Source of the DNA: Bolinopsis microptera
Taxonomy: Eukaryota; Ctenophora; Tentaculata; Lobata; Bolinopsidae
Assembly (NCBI RefSeq): GCF_026151205.1
Contig: NC_087072.1
Span: 18,646,103-18,710,102 of the forward strand
Length of the DNA stretch: 64,000 nucleotides
Direction: 5' to 3'
Numbering within the stretch: position 1 is the stretch's first letter; every line of letters starts with the position of its first letter. Shown here one piece after another: positions 38,528-48,756 of this stretch. A program made the position numbers and the translations under genes. The notes below the pieces were generated by a model. The model worked only from the letters and a program-made list of their open reading frames with translations, was not told the origin of the DNA and did not search any database.

Positions 38528-40027
38528 TAAGAACATACAAACTAGTCCATATAGATTTCATACTACACACACAAAATAACACACACAATACACACCACAG
38601 TCAAACATAGAAACTATATATTCACACATATAACACAGAACACTGATCAGCTCACCCGCTTTACACTAGTGTCTGGACTTGTCTGGAGTGTACGTCTGGA
38701 ACGTGGGACGGACTCACAAATATATTGTGTAAACGTACGGCGCGAAACTTAAATATTGTATAACTCTATCATTTCATTACCCAGCGTGATTTACCGCGCC
38801 AGATTAATGAAATGACGCCGCGCTATATCCGTGAACCTACCGTCACTTATATCTTATATTTTATATTTCGTATCTCTTACTACGTAACGCGAAATTAAGT
38901 TGTATCACACTCCCGGTTTTGGACCCCAATGTTAACCTTGCAGCAACTGTGTCAGCCCAATATACTCTAGAAGTATGATCACACTTATTTTAATGAACAA
39001 AAGACCCATAATTAATATAATCAGATACTCGTCAACAGCAGCAGTTTCCGTCCGTGTGATGTGTTGTCCTCCTCCTTTCTGTGTCCCCGTCGTTTTGTTT
39101 TGTGAAATGTATTGTAGTAGTGTTTTAATATTTAAATCGAACGCAACTCAATAGTTAATAATAACAAACACAAATACTATTTCAAATAATTGATTAATAT
39201 CGATTTATACGAACCAAACATTAATTATTTTTTAATAACCTTTTATATATGTGTTAAACGATCCAGGGCATATCTAAAATTCGATAATGAACTTCATATA
39301 TTATTAGTGCCGCGTGCTGATAAATATTCTGGGAATCAATCCACCCAATCGTGGCGATAACATATTTTTGTGCTTGGCCGGTTTTAGGTTTGAGTTTGTG
39401 CTCCAAAAGTGGTAAATCGGGTGCTAGTAAAGCTCTTGCAGGCAACTGGCTCCTTTTGCCAACTGCTTTTGGTTTAAGCGCGGACTCACATTTGGAACTG
39501 GCACTGGTATAATTGTAATATCCTACGAAGTCAGCATGCTATATTATTTTGCAAAAATCGTTTAATATCTTGACAATATTTAAAGTTTATGGATTTAGGT
39601 TTAGGCGCGGCGCACTGCTTATATGTTATAGCTCATTCAGCTTCTGTTTTCAGCGATGTGTTGCTACACACTGTATAGCATGTGGAACAAGCGCGGTGCC
39701 GCGCCTAAGCAGCAAAAGAGTTATTTATTTTAAAATTTATTTTTGTATCTCAAAAATGATGTAAAGTTTTTAATATGACGTAGAATTAAAGCTATTTCCG
39801 TACAGCCTAAGTGCTAAGCATGCTCGTTAGATAAACTATAAACAAGGAACATAACATGCTAGCTTTCTTTATTTCTTTATTTTTGTAAGTCGTGTCGGCT
39901 GACATCTTGGGTTGTACTGGATGTAACAAGTTTATTATCGGATGTCTACTTATATTTATTATGATATCATTATTCATTGTAATGGCAATAAAATTTAAAT
40001 TTTGTTTTACTTAAATTTTGTTTTACT
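38528..40027 (+). other. 3' UTR of LINE copy B
   Basis: Non-coding and pyrimidine-rich in parts, with a CA-rich start (38560-38640). A ~110-bp foldback lies at 39601-39709. The end is a duplicated TTAAATTTTGTTTTAC unit abutting copy A. Part of this interval may be later insertions. Confidence 0.65.
39601..39709. repeat. Small GC-ended foldback element
   Basis: TTAGGCGCGGCGCACTGCTT at the left is mirrored by an inverted GCTTAGGCGCGGCACCGC at the right, with about 70 bp between. No open frame. Confidence 0.6.
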
Positions 40028-41399
40028 TAGTAGGCTATACAGCTTTTTCCAGTCACAAAATATGATCTATGAAAATCAGTATGGATTCCGTAAAAATCAC
40101 TCTACTAGTCATGCCCTGAATTTCTCAGTGAATTATATAGAATCATGCCTTAATAAAAAGCAGCACGTGCTCGGAATATTCATTGATCTAAGCAAAGCAT
40201 TCGATACCATCTCAGCTGACAAATTACTGAGTAAGCTAGATAATTACGGAATTCGAGGCAATGCCAACAAACTCATTGCTAGTTATCTCTCTAATAGATA
40301 TCAATACGTCTCGGTCCTAGGAGAAGATTCTGACAAGCTTCCAGTTCTCTTTGGAGTACCCCAGGGATCTTGTCTTGGTCCGTTACTATTTATTATTTAT
40401 ATCAACGACCTATATAGGGCAACTGAACTAGGCAAGTTCATTCTATTTGCTGACGATACAAATATATTTGTCGCGGATGAATGTAAGATAAAGTTATATG
40501 AACGAGCAAACCAAATTCTCAAACTGGTACAACTGTATATGAAATGTAATCTCCTGCATATTAACATTAAGAAATGCTGTTACATTCACTTTAAACCAAC
40601 GAATAGAAAAAGCAAGGTAGAACATAATGAAGAAGAACACGTACTTACTCTAAACAATGTAGTAATAAAGCAAGTCAAAAAGGTGAAGTTTCTTGGTGTT
40701 ATTATTGATGATCAGCTTAAATGGGATGCTCATATACGGTCGCTCAACACAAAGCTGAAATGTGAAAGTGGGAAAATTTGTAGAATACGGCACATTATTC
40801 CAGAAAAACTCTACAAAGAACTGTACTACACACTATTTGAATCACACTTGCGATTTGGGATATCAGTATGGGGTGGCCTTAGTAACAACAGGCTTGAACC
40901 AATATTTATCACTCAGAAGAAATGTGTTAGAATACTATTTGGTAACCGAGAGGCGTACTTAGAAAAGTTTAGAACTTGTGCTAGAACACGAAGTAAAGAC
41001 AAGCAAAAATTAGGAAGCGACTTCTATGAAAAACAGCACACAAAACCGCTATTTAAGAAAAATGGTTTACTAACCATACACAGTTTGTTCAAACACACAT
41101 GTTTATTGGAAATGTTCAAAATCAATAAATTAGAATCCCCAGTCCCACTCCTAAATCTATTTAACAGATCATCAAGACGTGCTGATCGATTCATCACTCC
41201 AACCCCATCCACCTCCTTCATATATCAATCGACAAAAATGTGGAACGATTGTAGAAACACTGCTAGCAATATCAACTTCTCTACATCAACGAACCTTGTG
41301 AAATCCACAATAAAAAAGGAGTTACTCGGCATGCAGTACAGGTACGACGAAATAGATTGGTGTGAACTGAACTTCGATTCCAACGAACTGAAATTCTAA
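40028..41399 (+). pseudogene. LINE copy A ORF2, reverse transcriptase and C-terminal part
   Basis: Continues copy A in frame: SRLYSFFQSQN, YGFRKNHSTSHA, motif A LSKAFDTI, motif B GVPQGSCLGPLLF, motif C FADDTNIF, KFLGVIIDDQ and the end NFDSNELKF. It is collinear with copy B 37157-38527 throughout but clearly diverged, so the two are relatives and not recent sisters. Joining 31036-32595 to this segment restores an uninterrupted RT. Confidence 0.9.
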
Positions 41400-42850
41400 T
41401 GTCTACTCAATGAAGATATGCTGAGCGCTAAAGCCGATTGAAATGTTAATGTCTAAAGTATAAAATTTCGGCGGTCACGCCGCGCATTTTGCGCGCTGTG
41501 CCGCTATTTTTGGCCCATCTTATCAGATATTATTTACAATGTACTCGCACAGTACATGCAGGGCATGCCTCAAGATCATATTAGTGTAGGAATCATTATG
41601 TTTTCAACAATTCATTATATGTCGAATTCAGCAGTGGGTCCTCTCTTCGTCCGGTTTGTGTGTTTGTCGCCTGTCTGGACTCTCGTAGTCATGTAATTTT
41701 TAATTTTTAATTTCTAATTTGTTATTTTAATTTTAATTTTAATTTTTCAATTTTCTAAATGTGTGTTCTGCTCCGGGACTCGATTACCGTATCGGCTTTC
41801 TTGAGACTGTAAATTTGGAAAGCCAACTATGCGGGGCGCCTGCCCACCGGCACTGAAGAGTGATCAAAGAATTAACTAAAATTTCCTAATATAACGATTG
41901 AATATAGAGTTGTTTAACCGGCGCGGCCATGGGTGTGTGGCCTAGCTTTGGCTGCACACCTATGACTGCGCTGTTGCTGGTGGACAGGCGCAGTTTTTGT
42001 TGTGCAGTAGTGTTGCAAGAGAATAAAACCAACTTATTATGTACTAAATGGAATCAAGAATATTATTGACTATATTTGATAACGATGAATTGTAAATTTC
42101 GATCAATTTATATTTTTCGGTCTCCAATTATTGAACTGCGGAAGCTGGTTGCCTCAACAATATTGACTATGCATGGTATGACTGAATTGTAAAAACGTGA
42201 TAATTGAACGAAAAATAAATGATGAACATGATTCAAAAACTGTAAACCACCAAATGAATTATCGCTTAAATTTAAATAAGTATTTAAACAAAAACCACCA
42301 TGTGCCGTTAAGCAGCAGGGCGCGGCTCATCTGGGCCACAGCAAATCGGCGAAAATGGGTTCGAAAAAGCCACTATTGGCACTCGAGTCCTTGATCTTTC
42401 CGATGGTTCACTGGGGCTTTTGAGCTGCCGTCCTTCAGCTTCTGTAAACTGAAATTACTACCAATCCAAGTTGAAGCAATCAGCCGACGCGCGGCTTTTA
42501 TGGTTATATATGATATGTTTAATCTGTAATAAAGATCAAAATTCAAATTTGTTTCTCCAAAAAAAAATTTGTTTCTCCTAACCTGAGTCTTAAACAATCG
42601 GATTCAGACCATGTTTATCAGCCTGTCGCGTGACCAAAACGGTTTTTTGCCCATAACTTTTCAGGGAAGCATTTTTACCCACATCATGGGGGTGTTTCGG
42701 AATCAGCGTCCAAAATACATCGGTTTAGGTCAATTTAATACCCAAAGGGCCTTTTCACAAAAATTTTCTTAAAATTTGGGCGAGCGATTTAGTTGGAGCG
42801 CACAGTACTCTTCACAGGTAAGAAGCTCGAAAAGAGCGCCGTGCACGGGG
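41400..42850 (+). other. 3' UTR of LINE copy A and flanking DNA
   Basis: Non-coding, with a T/A-rich run (TTTTAATTTTTAATTT) at 41697-41750 and no recognised coding frame. The true 3' end of copy A is not certain; A-rich candidates lie near 42020-42060. Frames at 42197-42597 look like chance. Confidence 0.5.
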
Positions 42851-42858
42851 ATATAATT

Positions 42859-43070
42859 GTAGGTTTATAACCTACCAGGACGCGCGCCGAGTTTGACTCA
42901 ATACTTGTAGCGCGATGCACTACTGGGTCGCGCGCGCATCAAATAATGCTTCTCGCAACCTTCGGTAGATCGGCGAGATGCACCACTGTGCCTCACCGAG
43001 CTGCGAAGGATTGACATCGTGAATCAAACTCAATACATGGAACAGATATTTTACAAGTATCACCCGTTAA
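42859..43070 (-). repeat. GC-rich 'GTGATACTCGT' repeat family, copy 2 (inverted, with insertion)
   Basis: On the minus strand it runs from AACGGGTGATACTTGTAAAA (43070) to GTAGGTTATAAACCTACAA (42859), like copies 1 and 3. It is interrupted by about 123 bp flanked by the direct repeat ACTCAATAC at 42896-42904 and 43028-43036, a probable 9-bp target-site duplication. Confidence 0.75.
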
Positions 43071-43133
43071 GGATATAAGCGCGTTTGGTAACAACATTCA
43101 GAGCTTAATTTTTAAAGTAGCTACGACATTATT

Positions 43134-43227
43134 AACGAGTGATACTCGTAAAATATCTGTTCCAAATATTAAAACAGTCGCGACGAGTCCAACTCGGCGC
43201 GCGTCCTGGTAGGTTATAAACCTACAA
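43134..43227 (+). repeat. GC-rich 'GTGATACTCGT' repeat family, copy 3
   Basis: AACGAGTGATACTCGTAAAA to GTAGGTTATAAACCTACAA without the insertion seen in copy 2. Copies 2 and 3 form a head-to-head inverted pair about 65 bp apart. Confidence 0.75.
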
Positions 43228-43399
43228 CAGGATCCCTCTTCAAAACCCAATAATTTCTGTATTATTCGGCTGAATTGACCGCAGGGCGCAGGAGATACGA
43301 TCGCACGAAAGTTTTTAGTTAAATAGAGCTTATTCAGGGTAAAAACATAAATAGACAACAAGTTCTTGCTTGTCCATTGTTAATGGCCTTGCCCGGCGT

Positions 43400-43532
43400 T
43401 TGACGGATGTTACTCGTCTAAATTTCTTTGAAGTAGCGCGCGCCGGGCCAGACAATAAACAATGGTCAAGCCCGGCGCGCGCTACTCCGTAGAAATTTAT
43501 ACGAGCAACGGAGTAACATCTGCATCCGTCAA
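43400..43532. repeat. GC-rich foldback element, ~60-bp arms
   Basis: TTGACGGATG...TTACTCGT..AAATTTCT..GTAGCGCGCGCCGGGC on the left is mirrored in inverted order on the right, around a short loop containing AATAAACAATGG. It shares TTACTCGT and GCGCGCG motifs with the family above. Non-coding. Confidence 0.75.
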
Positions 43533-43902
43533 GTTCTTGCAAGCAACCACATAACAATTCAATAAAGCACTAAACCCGCCCAGTTAGCCCTTTTTCTATT
43601 TTTATGAAGGAATCGAATCATTATTTTTTGTTTATGGAAAAGGACAGGTATGTAATTGGGCATACGTGGGCCTGAATCGGCTGAATGCTTTTGCACATAC
43701 CAAAACACTAATCCAGAAAAATTGAGTTAATAAAACTTTACTGGGCGGCGCTCAGCCTGTCATTCCGCCGAATCTTTTTCCGGTTATGTTTATGAACATA
43801 ATAGCCTGGGGTCCCCAGGTAAAATAAACTATGATGATTATATATTATTTTTACTTGATAGAGCTACAGTAAATTGGTTATGAAACATTACAGTGAACAG
43901 CT

Positions 43903-44349
43903 TTGGCAATCTTCCATAAACAGCCAGTATCAGTTGGAAGGTTATATTATACAGAGGCCTCTACAGTGAGCACCACAAAGCTTAAGTTTCCGCCCAAAAC
44001 AACTAGGCAACTTGAAACCCTATTCCTAAGTCTGTTCTACCCCAACAACATCATGAATGAATTTCTTCACCGGTTCAACAGCAGTAAATTTGATTCTCCA
44101 CTGTGTGAATGTGGACGAGGGGAGCAAAACTCACTTCACCTGCTTATCTTCTGTCATGATATAAAACCAAATAAAAGGAACAGCATGAGTGAGCTTCTCA
44201 AAAGACACCCATTCCACAACATCTTTAACCAGGGCTATGGTGGAAACTCAATGTTAATATCATGGAGCAGACTTCGTGAGTTCTTTGATTTAGCGGTTGA
44301 AATAACAAGGGATGCAGAAGAATTCCTTCGAACAGAGATAAAACTGTAA
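43903..44349 (+). pseudogene. C-terminal fragment of another LINE ORF2
   Basis: 148 codons containing FLHRFNSSKFDSPLC followed by CGRGEQNSLHLLIFC. This C-x-C-G...HLLxxC knuckle typically ends jockey/I/R1-type LINE proteins. Upstream RT and RNase H regions are absent, so it is 5'-truncated. The 3' UTR holds two GTGAGCCGGGTT...AGACCGGACGA units at 44392-44466. Confidence 0.65.
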
Positions 44350-44391
44350 ACAGTGTGTCATATTCCAACTACTACACCATCCCTATGATTA

Positions 44392-44466
44392 GTGAGCCGG
44401 GTTCAATGTTAGACCGGACGAAGCATATGTATCGTGAGCCGGGTTAATCAAGACCGGACGAAAAAA
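44392..44466 (+). repeat. Direct repeat GTGAGCCGGGTT...GACCGGACGA, 2 copies
   Basis: Each copy combines GTGAGCCGGGTT with AGACCGGACGA a few bases later, separated by GCATATGTATC. Lies in the 3' UTR of the LINE fragment and could form a CCGG-based stem. Confidence 0.75.
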
Positions 44467-46120
44467 TGGTTACATCTCAACAATGGATAATACTACAGAG
44501 GTGCCATTACAGTTAAATTCTGTTACCTGAACTCTGATAAACAGTTTTAATATTATAGCATATACTATAATATTATGAAAGATATTTTACGACAAATAGA
44601 GGTTGTTTACTCATTTATACACCAAAGGTTGGTGTGATTTTAACTAATTTATTATTGTCAATAAAGTTTATATATTGAGAATTTTATACAGTAGTCTATA
44701 GACCAATTAAATTATTTTACTGGTCACGTGTATGGTTAAGAGTTTTATGACATTGAATGAATCTATTTATTACGAGTATTAAGGACTGCTAGTATATTTT
44801 ATTTATTTGTTTTCACTTCTGCACGCTTAGGCAGTTGCTCTTGTGACCAGAGTTTTAGAGTTATATATATATATATATAATGGATGTAAAGGTACTTCAA
44901 CCGAATTAACAATCCAACCGTGTGTATGACGTGTCCCAGTAGCCAATCATAATATATATATATACTTGATAGAGTGCTTATCTTAAAGTTAAATGTTTTT
45001 ACAGGCTCTAATGATGTAGTTTTACGAAGATTTCAAGCCTTATGATGTGTGTTTCCATTCGTGTCCAAAAGCATTATAATCCAGAAATATAGTTGTATAG
45101 AATGATTTTGTAATGTATTTGTTTCGTATTATACAGGACGAAGATGTTTGAGACTTTTGGTTAAGGCTGCAGTTAGAGTAGACAAATGACCTGCACACTT
45201 AAAAGGCTGAGTTATTTATTGATAATGGGCAATTATTATGCGTTATTATTTTAAAGGAATATTTACCAAGTCAATTTGCTCAGTTTGCGGTAATTCTAAA
45301 TACTCACACATGAATATTCGCAACTTTTACAGTATATTTCTACGTTATTAATTTTGAAATCTTATTAGCATATACAGAATTAAAATTTTATTTCTAATAC
45401 AAGAAAACAACAAGTTTAATGGATATGAGCGACCCTCACATCTAACCACATGATGGGTCAGCAAATCTGGTCGACTAGGAAATTCAGTTTGCAAACTGTG
45501 GGGGTCAAGGGAACAGCCATATCACGTTTCATTTACAAACTTTTATTTGTAATTCATATTTATCAAGAATGTTTTATCGATTATTTGAGTTTAAAGACTT
45601 GTAAAACAGACTTGTAAAACAATTATGATTTTGGAATTTATTGCTCATGAGCAGTTAAATGGTCAGTTTTGTCACCATTGCATTGCTGTAGCCAACTTAT
45701 AGCATAGCAAGGCGAGTGGCGACTATAATTATCATACATCTCTTACACGCACAGTCCACAAATAATTGTTATCGGTTTTCGCCCTTTATTAATGCATCTT
45801 TACTGACAGATTTTGGTCCGTTTTGATTTCAATGGAGTGTCGTACTTGACTGCAGGACTGCTGCATGCTGGCTCCCTCAATTATAAAATAGTTACTGAAG
45901 GAGCAAGAAACCCCCAACTCTTACCCAGCAAGAAAAAATTACCATCTGCCAACTTTTTACAGGAGTCAGGAAATCTTGCTGAGATGCAATGGAAACAGTC
46001 AAACATCTTCTTTCAACCACCCAAGTACACTTCATAGAGGCAGACTTGGTTTCGGCTCGACAATATCTCAGGAACGCAAAGTATATATTATATTGCATAA
46101 TAACTTTTTTGCCAATTTTT
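44467..46120. other. Non-coding AT-rich interval
   Basis: Short frames only. A (TA)n stretch at about 44860-44880 and another near 44950. No gene recognised. Confidence 0.5.
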
Positions 46121-46139
46121 AATCCCCCTCGCCCCTCCA

Positions 46140-46412
46140 AACCGCCTGCGTTGGTTTGGCCATGTCACCAGAATGCCAGACACTAGGCTTCCTAAGTATC
46201 TGCTTAACTGGACCCCTGCGCATGGGAGAAGATCTAGGGGTCGTCCAAGAAAGATCTGGATGAAATGTTTGCTGGAAGATGCTGCATCGTTTACAGGAAA
46301 CACTGACATAGACCTAGAAGGAGCGAGCGAGATGGCTAGTGACCGCAAACTTTGGAGGGAGATGATACGTCACAAACAGGAGTTCATTGGTGCAGGCCAC
46401 TCGAATGATTGA
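46140..46412 (+). pseudogene. RTE-type LINE C-terminal fragment, plus strand
   Basis: Frame [36 protein letters not shown] ... then a stop at 46412. This is the conserved tail found after the RT in RTE/BovB-like LINEs and closely resembles the fragment at 46977-47600. Upstream RT is missing. Confidence 0.75.
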
Positions 46413-46976
46413 GGAGACCTAATCAAGTACATGTAAGTTCGCCCCTCCATGATCAAGATTATCAATTATACATAACTACTGTGTTAAAATTACACTAGCG
46501 TAATCATTTAGAAACCCGCTCCCCCTCAGTGATTACATAAGATGTAACATGAACGACCCTTAAACTGAAAATGCTGAAAGTTAAAACTTTCCCTGAAAAT
46601 AATAACCCGACTCTCTCAGAGTTTAAAATGTACATTATTGTCAGTATTTTCAGTTCATAAAGTAACCCTCGGACCCTGACCCTGTTCATGTTGATGACTC
46701 TTATTATAACTGTCAACGATGGATATTTTGGAAACGATATTAATGATCCTCATAGAATAAATGTCGAATTGTACTACATAATTGTACTACATAACAATAT
46801 TAACAGCTTAAATTTAAAGATCCCTTATCAATCTGTAACTAAGAAAATCGTTTAAATGAAAGATTAGATAAACCTGCAAATCTACCTAGTGATAACAATT
46901 TCTTTCATTGTGGGAGGACCAAATTTAAAGAGTTACATACATACATGTTACATGGCGAGATCTCCATCCAAAAGGA

Positions 46977-47600
46977 TTAGTCTGCGTCGACTGCGTCATT
47001 ACTTTGTATTATACAACTTCGGCGGGTAACATTTCTCCATCCCTTTCGGTCTGCAGCTAATCTTCTCATACAATCAATCGTGAGTCCATTACGATCCAAT
47101 CTCTGCTCAGCATCCTCAATGAATACATCATTTAAGCTCTTCCTAGGCCTGCCTCTTGATCTCTTCCCATGCTTGGGTTTCCATTCAAGTAAATAGTTGG
47201 GCAACCGATCTTCAGGCATTCTACTGACATGTCCAAACCAACGCAGCCGTTTTGTTGTTATTATGTCAGCAAGGGCAGTTATTGATGCCCTTCTTAAAAC
47301 ATCCTCATTACTTACTCGATGGAACCACCTCACTCTCAGGATTCTTCTTAAGCAGTACTGATGGAAAGACTCCAATCTTCTTGTCTGCACTTGAGTCGTG
47401 TTCCATATCTCACATCCATAGGTCAGAATGGTAAGAACAGCTGCGATGTAGATTCGCACTTTGTTGTTAATGCTTATGTTCTTATTCTTCCAAATGTTGT
47501 TGAGTTGGTTAAAAGCTCCGGTTGCTTTTCCAATCCTGACACTTATTTCTTTATCAATCTTGCCATCTGATGTAATTTTGGCACCCAAAGAGTTAAGTTA
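46977..47600 (-). pseudogene. RTE-type LINE RT C-terminal fragment, minus strand
   Basis: About 205 codons: LGAKITSDGKIDKEI (post-RT thumb), [52 protein letters not shown] and [10 protein letters not shown], ending NDAVDAD. The catalytic RT palm is absent, so the copy is 5'-truncated. It lies head-on to the related fragment at 46140-46412. Confidence 0.85.
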
Positions 47601-48294
47601 CTCTTATGTGAGATGTGAGGAATTCCAGATCTCGCCCTTGATGTCAACACGAATCAATATCGAATGACACGAAATATGAGGATCACGAATCATACCAAGT
47701 AATGATTTGCTCGACGAACAAGGCACCCCTCACCGGTTTAGTATCATGCAATAATATCCAGTGCTAAACTTGAGTACTCGACAATCTCATTTCGGCGGTG
47801 TACTGATTGCTTTTAGTCAGAATATTGTTTGTTGAACTTGTGAAGGATTTGCCTTCGATCGTACAAGTGTAATGTCGAGTCAGGCTGAACGAGATACTAT
47901 CAAAAAGATAAAGCGGCTGGTCAGAACAAAGGTATTGTTTTAAAATGATTCTTTGAGACACTCAATTGAGGATCCTATTCTGATTATTATTGACAGTGTT
48001 TGAGTGCATGCCAGTTTGTGTTATCCGCCAAAATGATTAATCAATGAGATAGTGCAGTGATGTATTTGATAGTGATTTGTTATTATACGTACGCACAATA
48101 TTACGAATCTTAATTTAAGATATTGCATGCTTTAAGGTATGTTCGACGATAATATTATGTTTAAAGCTATAAATGCATGTAACGTATTGAACCCATTTTT
48201 GTTATAAAGCATTGTGATTGATGTTGATTTTGATTTATTTACGCCTTCGGAATACTATCAGGAACTCGTCTAAACCTAGAGACAACAAGAGACA

Positions 48295-48475
48295 ACAATA
48301 TTTGTTTATTTTGCGATTTTGACACTACTTGTTGGTCCAAATTTTGGGACCTAAAGTTTTTATTCCTCAACCAATTTTGTATTTCTTCATACTAGTCAAA
48401 AGGCCATAAAAGCATTCCACACAGCCAAAAAAGTTTCTACGGTCTCGCTTTGTATAGTAAGATAGTAAGATTATA
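48295..48475. repeat. Dispersed repeat, copy 2
   Basis: Collinear with 27475-27735 over several blocks (GTCCAAATTTTGGG, TATTTCTTCATACT, GGCCATAAAAGCATT, GTCTCGCTTTGTATAG). Confidence 0.7.
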
Positions 48476-48751
48476 ATCATTGAATAAATTTTAACAATCG
48501 ACATGTTTTTCTTCTGATTCAAATTGTATCACACTGATTAAATGTATTGATTCGAATCTATATTTGCACGTCTTAATTCATGATTGTACGGGTACTCGGG
48601 TAGCTTCTTGATCCTATTGATCTTGTCAGCAAAACATGATTCTGTTGAATAATCTATGGCAACCTTTGTATCGATAATTTTCGCTGAGTTTCGCAAATTT
48701 CTAATTCCAATGTGGAACATTTAATTTAAAGTTTGTTACATCAAATATTTC

Positions 48752-48753
48752 AG
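48752..48753 (+). promoter_or_regulatory. Splice acceptor of a 5' UTR intron of the kinesin gene
   Basis: TATTTCAG ends at 48753, four bases before the family-consistent ATG (48757). An upstream in-frame TTG extension to 48733 would cross this acceptor and is not used as the start. Confidence 0.6.
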
Positions 48754-48756
48754 AGG

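Larger units (their letters stand above)
32596..40027 (+). mobile_element. CR1-like LINE copy B, near full-length, with AlkB + esterase ORF1
   Basis: Bounded by the two halves of copy A. About 50 bp of 5' leader, ORF1 at 32649-34556, ORF2 from 34553 (interrupted by LINE C at about 36336-36984, resuming to 38527) and a 1.5-kb 3' UTR. It ends in two tandem TTAAATTTTGTTTTAC units at 39994-40025. No target-site duplication longer than a few bases is visible. All recognisable catalytic motifs are kept and only the nested insertion breaks the coding capacity, which implies a young copy. Confidence 0.88.
47601..48756. other. Upstream region of the kinesin gene
   Basis: Non-coding, with the second copy of the dispersed repeat at 48295-48475. 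The 5' UTR exon and promoter of the kinesin should lie here or further left. A frame at 48538-48720 (minus) looks like chance. Confidence 0.5.

Noticed and set aside
48733-48756. N-terminal extension of the kinesin to 48733
   Set aside because: It would start at TTG and cross a good splice acceptor (TATTTCAG); the family start MAETIKVAVRVRPF is at 48757.
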